In this document: piece after piece, positions 12,684 through 16,680 of the stretch
Numbering within the stretch: position 1 is the first letter of the stretch
How the letters are laid out: each line of letters opens with the position of its first letter
Assembly: GCA_964402115.1 (NCBI GenBank)
Contig: CAYOBW010000147.1
Location: forward strand, 1 to 16,680
DNA: 16,680 nt
Direction: 5' to 3'
Source of the DNA: CAYOBW01 sp964402115
GTDB taxonomy: Bacteria > Verrucomicrobiota > Kiritimatiellia > UBA8416 > CAYOBW01
Made by a program: the position numbers and the translations under genes
Notes under the pieces: model-generated
Told to the model about the DNA's origin: nothing
Database searches by the model: none
What the model saw: only the letters and a program-made list of their open reading frames with translations

Positions 12684-14702
12684 ATGAAACGACAAGCCTG
12701 GCTCCTGGCAGTGGCGGTGGTCTGCGGCCCCGTCGCGGCTGAGTTGCGCGCCGAAGACCCCGCCACCGTCCAGTCTCCCGACCGGCACGTGAAGGTGGCG
12801 TTTGCGCTGAAGAGCGGTCAGCCCCGCTGGAGCGTTGCGTACGGGACCAACACGTTCATCGCGGATGGGCTGCTGGGGCTCGAGACGGCACCCGACAACT
12901 TCAGCGGCGCCTACGAATTGGCCGGGCTGGAAACCGTGTCCGGCGACACGACCTGGCGGCCGGTCTGGGGCGAGTTGAGCGAAGTGCCCGACCGCTACAA
13001 CGAGCTGACCGTGAAGCTGCGCGAGACGTCAGGCAAGGGGCGCGGTTTCCACGTCACGTTCAGGGCGTACAACGAAGGCGTGGGGTTGCGCTACGGCGTG
13101 CCGGCCCAGCCCGGGTGCGACCGCGTGACCATCAGGAAACGGCTGACGGAGTACCGGTTCAAGGCGAACCACGCGATCTACCAGTGCCGGAACTACGAGT
13201 ACGGGACCAGGACCATCGATACCATGTCGAAGAGCGAGGGCGCGGTGACCGTGGCGCTGGGGGACGGGAGCTTTGCCGCCCTCACCGATGCCGACCGGGC
13301 GAACTTCTCGCAGGTGTCCTGGGAGCGCAAAAAGGAGAGCACCGGCACCATCATCGGCACCTTGCACTCCCCGGCGGAAGGGGCAACGCCGTTCCGGACC
13401 TCGTGGGACGTGATGATCGTCGGCGAGACGGCGGGCCGGCTTTACGAGAACCGCTTCATCGTGGAGAACCTGAACCCGCCGTGCGCCATCCCGGACACGT
13501 CCTGGATCCGGCCTGGCAAGGCCATCTGCCAGGTGCGCAACGCCCGCATGGTCACGGGCGAGCTGAAGAAGCTGGCCGAGTTCGCCTCGGCGCACCGCAT
13601 CGATTACCTGGAAATCGACCACTCGTGGTGCGGCGCGGAAACGAAGTGGACCGGGCAGGAGCTCGAGTTCTTCGAGAAGAACAAGTCCGTGTTCTGGGCC
13701 GACAAGCCCGAGTGGCGGCAGAACGTCGGCGGCAACCTGCTGGCGCCGGCGGCGGGCTGGGTGCCGTTCCGCCCCAAGGCGGACTCCGGGGGGAACTTCG
13801 TCGATCTGAACATCCCGGAGCTGGTTGCCCATGCGAACAGCCTGCAGCCGAAGGTCGGCATCTGCGTCTACGTGCGCGGCGAAGTGCTGAAGGAGTTCGG
13901 CGGCGAGCATGCCATCGAGGATGTCTTCTCCGCCTACGAGAAGTGGGGCCTGGCGGGCGTCAAGATCGGTTTCGTGCCCCCGGCTTCGCAGCGGAACGAG
14001 CGGGCGATCGCCGGCCTGATCCGGCAGGCGGCCGCTCACAAACTCATCGTGGTGATCCACGACGCGCACTATCCGCACGGCTTCTCGCGGACGTACCCCA
14101 ACCTGGTGAACGCGGAGGGCGTGGCGGGCGAGGAGGCCGAGCCCTCCATCGCGCCCGAGCTGAAGAGCCGGCACGACGTGCTGCTGCCCTTCACCCGCGG
14201 TCTGATGTTGCAGGATACGGCGACCCCCGAGATCTACAAGAAGAGCAAGACCCACTGCCACCAGGTGGCGATGTTGTGCGTGTACCCGGGGCGCGCCTCG
14301 ATCCGCGGCGGGATGCGGCAGTGGTCGCCGGGCGGCGCGGTCGGTGAGGAGCTTGATTTCGTCGAGCGGCTGCCGGGCCTTTTCGACGAGAAGCGGGTCT
14401 TTGCCCGGCCCGGCGAGTATGTGACGGTGGCGCGCCGCAGCGGAACGCGCTGGTTCGTGGCCAGCATGGCGGACGGACAGTCGCGCACCTATCCGTTTTC
14501 CCTGGGTTTCCTGAAGCCCGGCGTCGTCTACGAGGCTGGCATCTTCAGCGACAAGCCGGGCAAGCTGGAGGCGGCGCACACGCGGCAGCGCGTTTCGTCC
14601 GCGTCCACGATTCCGATTGCCATGGAGCCCAACGGCGGGCACCTGATGATCGTCGAGGAGGTTGGCACGCCTCCCGCTGGGGAGCAGGGACCGCCCAGGT
14701 GA
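12684..14702 (+). CDS. Exported GH97 family alpha-glycosidase-like enzyme
   Basis: A 672-residue protein. ATG 12684 opens a signal peptide (MKRQAWLLAVAVVCGPVAA); GAGG lies 9 bases upstream, and an in-frame GTG at 12639 is less likely. The GH97 N-terminal beta-sandwich is at about 25-265, the (beta/alpha)8 barrel starts at SWIRPGK (W274), and a C-terminal sandwich spans about 560-665. Hallmarks are RTYPN (469-473), NAEGVAGEE (476-484) and LPFTRGLML. Compared from memory with SusB, G429 in VKIGF occupies the place of the Asp nucleophile of retaining GH97 galactosidases, E400 and D460 match the two base positions (E439, E508), and E484 matches the acid (E532). That implies an inverting, SusB-like enzyme with Asp in place of one Glu. 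The gene lies 79 bases after the beta-helix remnant, probably in the FAD operon. Confidence 0.9.
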   Translation: MKRQAWLLAVAVVCGPVAAELRAEDPATVQSPDRHVKVAFALKSGQPRWSVAYGTNTFIADGLLGLETAPDNFSGAYELAGLETVSGDTTWRPVWGELSEVPDRYNELTVKLRETSGKGRGFHVTFRAYNEGVGLRYGVPAQPGCDRVTIRKRLTEYRFKANHAIYQCRNYEYGTRTIDTMSKSEGAVTVALGDGSFAALTDADRANFSQVSWERKKESTGTIIGTLHSPAEGATPFRTSWDVMIVGETAGRLYENRFIVENLNPPCAIPDTSWIRPGKAICQVRNARMVTGELKKLAEFASAHRIDYLEIDHSWCGAETKWTGQELEFFEKNKSVFWADKPEWRQNVGGNLLAPAAGWVPFRPKADSGGNFVDLNIPELVAHANSLQPKVGICVYVRGEVLKEFGGEHAIEDVFSAYEKWGLAGVKIGFVPPASQRNERAIAGLIRQAAAHKLIVVIHDAHYPHGFSRTYPNLVNAEGVAGEEAEPSIAPELKSRHDVLLPFTRGLMLQDTATPEIYKKSKTHCHQVAMLCVYPGRASIRGGMRQWSPGGAVGEELDFVERLPGLFDEKRVFARPGEYVTVARRSGTRWFVASMADGQSRTYPFSLGFLKPGVVYEAGIFSDKPGKLEAAHTRQRVSSASTIPIAMEPNGGHLMIVEEVGTPPAGEQGPPR

Positions 14703-14811
14703 CCGGCCGTGGTGACCCCCGGCGATAATGGACGCTTCCGTCCCCACTCGTTCTTCGAATTCGGAAAGGCTAGCCCGAGGGGGATGCCCAGTAGCCCTGC
14801 GAAACGCACTC

Positions 14812-14882
14812 GTCATCCTGAGCGAAGCGAAGGATCTGGGCTTCTCGCCGGGTCCGAGATTCCTCGCTGCGCTCGGAATGAC
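14812..14882. repeat. Interspersed inverted-repeat element (GTCATCCTGAGCGAAGCGAA type)
   Basis: The arm at 14812-14837 and the reverse complement of 14857-14882 agree at 21 of 26 positions, with a 19-base centre. The arms carry GTCATCCTGAGCGAAGCGAA and GCTGCGCTCGGAATGAC. I recognise this as a palindromic repeat widely scattered in unrelated environmental genomes, often mis-called as proteins reading 'SERSEES..' or 'VIPSAARNL'. It fills much of the convergent spacer between GH97 and the RlmN-like gene. The rest of 14703-14999 shows nothing I recognise. Confidence 0.85.
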
Positions 14883-14999
14883 AAGCCTGTGCATGGTGCG
14901 GGTGTGTGCGCAACTGAGTGGTAAGGCGCATGGGGCACCCGGCGGCGCTTGCTCTGGAGGGTGGCCTCGACCGCCCATTCCGCGCATAGCTCACATACC

Positions 15000-16109
15000 T
15001 CAGGTCGGCGGGCAGACACCGCCCGCGGCCAGCATGCCGCAGGCCGCGTCGATGTCGCTGCCGCCGCTGTACCGGCGGGCGACGGGTACGCCGACTGTGG
15101 CGCGCAAGGCGTCGCGGAAGCGGTTGCGTTCGTCGTCCGACGGCGGCTGGAAGCGGCTGTCGCGGCCGTTGACGTCGATCAGGTCCAGCTTGATCGGCAG
15201 GCCGTGCGTCAGGGCGGCGAGCTGGCGCGCGTCCTCCGCCCCGGTGTTCACGCCCGCGATCATGGTCCAGGCCAGCGTCACGCGCTGCCGCGAGGCGGCG
15301 TGGTAGGCGCGGAGGGCGTCCAGCACTTCGGGCAGCGGGTGCTGCTCCTCCACCGGCATCAGTTCGCGCCGTCGCGCGGGATCGGCTGCCGTCAGCGAGA
15401 CGACCAGCCGGTAGGGCTGGCGTTCCTGCGTGAAACGCCGGATGCCCGGCACGATGCCGGCGGTGGAGATCGTGATGGCCTTGGCGCCGATCGCCAGCCC
15501 GCAGGGCTCCGAGCACACGCGGGCCGCGGTGATGACGGCGTCGTAGTTCAAGAACGGCTCACCCATGCCCATGCAGACGATGCCGCGGACGGGGTGGGGG
15601 GAGTCGGCCTGCACCTGGATGACCTGGTCCACGATCTCCCAGGCCGCCAGCTGGCGCCGGAAGCCGAGGCGGCCCGTGGCGCAGAAGGCACAGCCCAGCG
15701 CGCACCCAACCTGCGAGCTGACGCAGACGACGTACTTGAGGTCGTCCGCCCGGTGCAGGAGGGGAATGCGCACGGCTTCGAACGGCTCGTCCCCGTCACC
15801 CGTGAAGAGGTATTTCGCGAACGCGTCGGTCGCGGACACCCGTTTCTCGCGCAGCGTCAAGCGTGGCAGCGCCACGTGACCGCGAATCCGCGCCATCAGC
15901 GCGGCCGAAACCCCTTGCAGCGCCTCCGGCAGCGCGTCCCTCCGCACGGCCGCCGCCTGGAGTTGCCGCGCCACGCGCGGCGAAACCCCCAGCGGCGCCA
16001 GCGCCGCGTGCAGGCCCTCGGAGGTCAGGTTTTTGAGCAGGATGGTTGCTGCGGGTTCCGTGACGTCACTCCCACGAGGCCCTTCACTTGGCGACCTCCT
16101 ATTCCCCAT
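15000..16109 (-). CDS. RlmN/Cfr-family radical SAM methyltransferase, divergent
   Basis: A 369-residue cytoplasmic enzyme; the family transfers a methyl group to C2 (RlmN) or C8 (Cfr) of A2503 in 23S rRNA. With the start at ATG 16109, the [4Fe-4S] cysteines are C136, C140 and C143 in CALGCAFC. C129 in CVSSQVGC and C357 in DIDAACGML match the mechanistic cysteines of E. coli RlmN (C118, C355), and GEP is at 183-185. The segment usually reading NPFPG in RlmN is LIDVNGRDSRFQPP here, so this is a divergent paralogue. The start is uncertain: ATG 16109 lacks a Shine-Dalgarno, and the best one (AGGAGG at 16096-16101) points to a GTG at 16087 that is out of frame. The frame stays open upstream to 16250, where it crosses a hairpin and shows no family sense. 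Confidence 0.85.
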   Translation of the reverse strand: MGNRRSPSEGPRGSDVTEPAATILLKNLTSEGLHAALAPLGVSPRVARQLQAAAVRRDALPEALQGVSAALMARIRGHVALPRLTLREKRVSATDAFAKYLFTGDGDEPFEAVRIPLLHRADDLKYVVCVSSQVGCALGCAFCATGRLGFRRQLAAWEIVDQVIQVQADSPHPVRGIVCMGMGEPFLNYDAVITAARVCSEPCGLAIGAKAITISTAGIVPGIRRFTQERQPYRLVVSLTAADPARRRELMPVEEQHPLPEVLDALRAYHAASRQRVTLAWTMIAGVNTGAEDARQLAALTHGLPIKLDLIDVNGRDSRFQPPSDDERNRFRDALRATVGVPVARRYSGGSDIDAACGMLAAGGVCPPT

Positions 16110-16118
16110 CGAGGCTCT

Positions 16119-16173
16119 TGCAGAACCCCCCGCAACGCTGCGCCTGGCGGCTTGCGTCGCGGGGTGTTTTGCA
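16119..16173. repeat. 55-bp long imperfect hairpin upstream of the RlmN-like gene
   Basis: On the plus strand TGCA-g-AAC-c-CCCCGCAACGC (16119-16138) pairs with GCGTCGCGGGG-t-GTT-t-TGCA (16154-16173). There are 18 paired positions with two symmetric 1x1 mismatches, one of the 18 being a single A-C mismatch on this strand that becomes a G-U pair on the minus strand. The loop is 15 bases. It ends 9 bases from the assumed RlmN ATG. The better pairing as minus-strand RNA suggests a leader structure for that gene, but a small palindromic mobile element is equally possible. Confidence 0.65.
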
Positions 16174-16190
16174 TGGTGAAACGTCCCGCC

Positions 16191-16203
16191 GCCCACTGTG
16201 GGC
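16191..16203. repeat. 13-bp palindrome GCCCACTGTGGGC
   Basis: A perfect odd-length palindrome (6-bp arms around T) next to the long hairpin. It could be an operator-like site or part of the same repeat element. Nothing else in 16174-16412 is recognisable apart from the Shine-Dalgarno of the transposase remnant. Confidence 0.4.
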
Positions 16204-16412
16204 AAGCATGACGCCCAGCCTACGCCCCGTCGTTTTCTGCACGGCACCATACCGCGCCCGGAACGACTGCCAGATCTCTAGCACAGAACAGGGATCTTGT
16301 CTACCCCCCGTTTCTTTTTAATCAGAGTTGTATGCGGTTGTGGCACAATGTGTTATAAAGTCTCCGTTGCCAGAAAGAACGAGTCTGGACACGTAGGAAG
16401 GAGACTTCGCGC

Positions 16413-16680
16413 ATGCAGAACACGCAACCCCAAACCCCGCTGGGCCAACGGTGGAACAGCATCCAGCCGTGGCTCTTCCCCATGCTGGAGGACGAAATCG
16501 GAGCGCTCGACGAGAAGCATCGGCAGTTCGTAGCCGTGCCCCGCAGGATCACATGACCGCCTAGCCAACCTCTATGACTTGGCCGACGCCGCTTACGCCG
16601 CCAGGGAGCTTCGCGAGATGTCTGCACGACTGGGCCCTGTGGCCCGCATCGACCACAATCCGCGTCGGGGCGAGAAGATC
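16413..16680 (+). pseudogene. Internally deleted transposase, running off the window edge
   Basis: ATG 16413 has AAGGAG 9 bases upstream (16398-16403). The first 42 residues (NSIQPWLFPMLEDEIGALDE, then KHRQFVAV) are the N-terminus of a DDE transposase family I recognise but cannot assign to a numbered IS group. The frame then diverges and stops at 16554-16556. From about 16549, in the +1 frame, translation resumes with RLANLYDLADAAYAARELRE and then ARLGPVARIDHNPRRGEKI, which belongs to the late catalytic part of the same family. Most of the middle, including the first catalytic acidic residues, is missing, so the element is dead. The C-terminus and any terminal repeat lie beyond the window. 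Confidence 0.8.

Noticed and set aside
13029..14987. 652-residue minus-strand open frame opposite GH97
   Set aside because: It is a shadow of GH97. Its start lies in the interspersed repeat (VIPSAARNLGPGEKPRSFAS), a known source of false proteins.
14770..15516. Minus-strand open frame overlapping the RlmN-like C-terminus and the repeat
   Set aside because: It contains the repeat-derived string SERSEES and out-of-frame RlmN sequence.
16110..16250. N-terminal extension of the RlmN-like protein to the ATG at 16250
   Set aside because: The extension crosses the long hairpin and a palindrome, and has no resemblance to RlmN N-termini.
16335..16362. Possible promoter with TATAAA at 16354-16359 for the transposase remnant
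   Set aside because: TTGTGG is only 10 bases and TTGTAT 20 bases from the TATAAA; neither spacing is convincing.
1..16680. CRISPR array, tRNA or rRNA genes
   Set aside because: No regularly spaced repeats and no tRNA- or rRNA-like sequence were noticed on either strand while reading; a tRNAscan or Infernal run was not possible.

Overview
This is a high-GC bacterial window built around an exported carbohydrate-degradation locus. The gene content is a GH2 glycosidase and a GH43 enzyme that both carry discoidin-type (F5/8 C) modules, a signal-peptide-bearing tandem FAD oxidoreductase with HEAT-like repeats, a fragment of a parallel beta-helix protein, and a GH97 enzyme. There is no SusC/SusD pair. 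This mix fits the PVC group (Kiritimatiellota, Lentisphaerota, Verrucomicrobiota or Planctomycetota) better than Bacteroidota. That assignment is inference from gene content; there is no rRNA or single-copy marker here to settle it.

Layout. 168-3437 (-) GH2 glycosidase. 3438-4042 is a divergent spacer holding the wreck of a RelE/ParE-type toxin-antitoxin module. 4043-5797 (+) GH43, F5/8 C and FN3-like domains. 5798-5985 is a convergent spacer with a scrap direct repeat and two perfect or near-perfect hairpins. 5986-8664 (-) SWIM-zinc-finger SNF2 helicase-like ATPase. 8665-8954 is a divergent spacer with a striking 73-bp inverted repeat whose two arms each form their own hairpin. 8955-12109 (+) a 33-residue signal-peptide-like ORF overlaps the start of the tandem FAD oxidoreductase. 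12106-12605 (+) fused fragments of a beta-helix protein and an unidentified protein. 12684-14702 (+) GH97. 14703-14999 holds a widespread interspersed inverted-repeat element. 15000-16109 (-) a divergent RlmN/Cfr-type radical SAM enzyme preceded by a long hairpin. 16413-16680 (+) an internally deleted transposase running off the edge.

How it fits together. The GH2, GH43, FAD and GH97 products all begin with signal peptides, so they probably act outside the cytoplasm on one glycan. The GH2 and GH43 genes diverge from one spacer, and the FAD, beta-helix fragment and GH97 genes run in one direction. The SNF2 and RlmN-like genes look like unrelated neighbours. The substrate cannot be read from the sequence.

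The most notable overall pattern is erosion. Three separate loci (toxin-antitoxin, beta-helix, transposase) are deletion fusions, and a fourth short ORF looks like an orphaned signal peptide. They lie among palindromic elements, which suggests an accessory region shaped by repeat-associated deletion.
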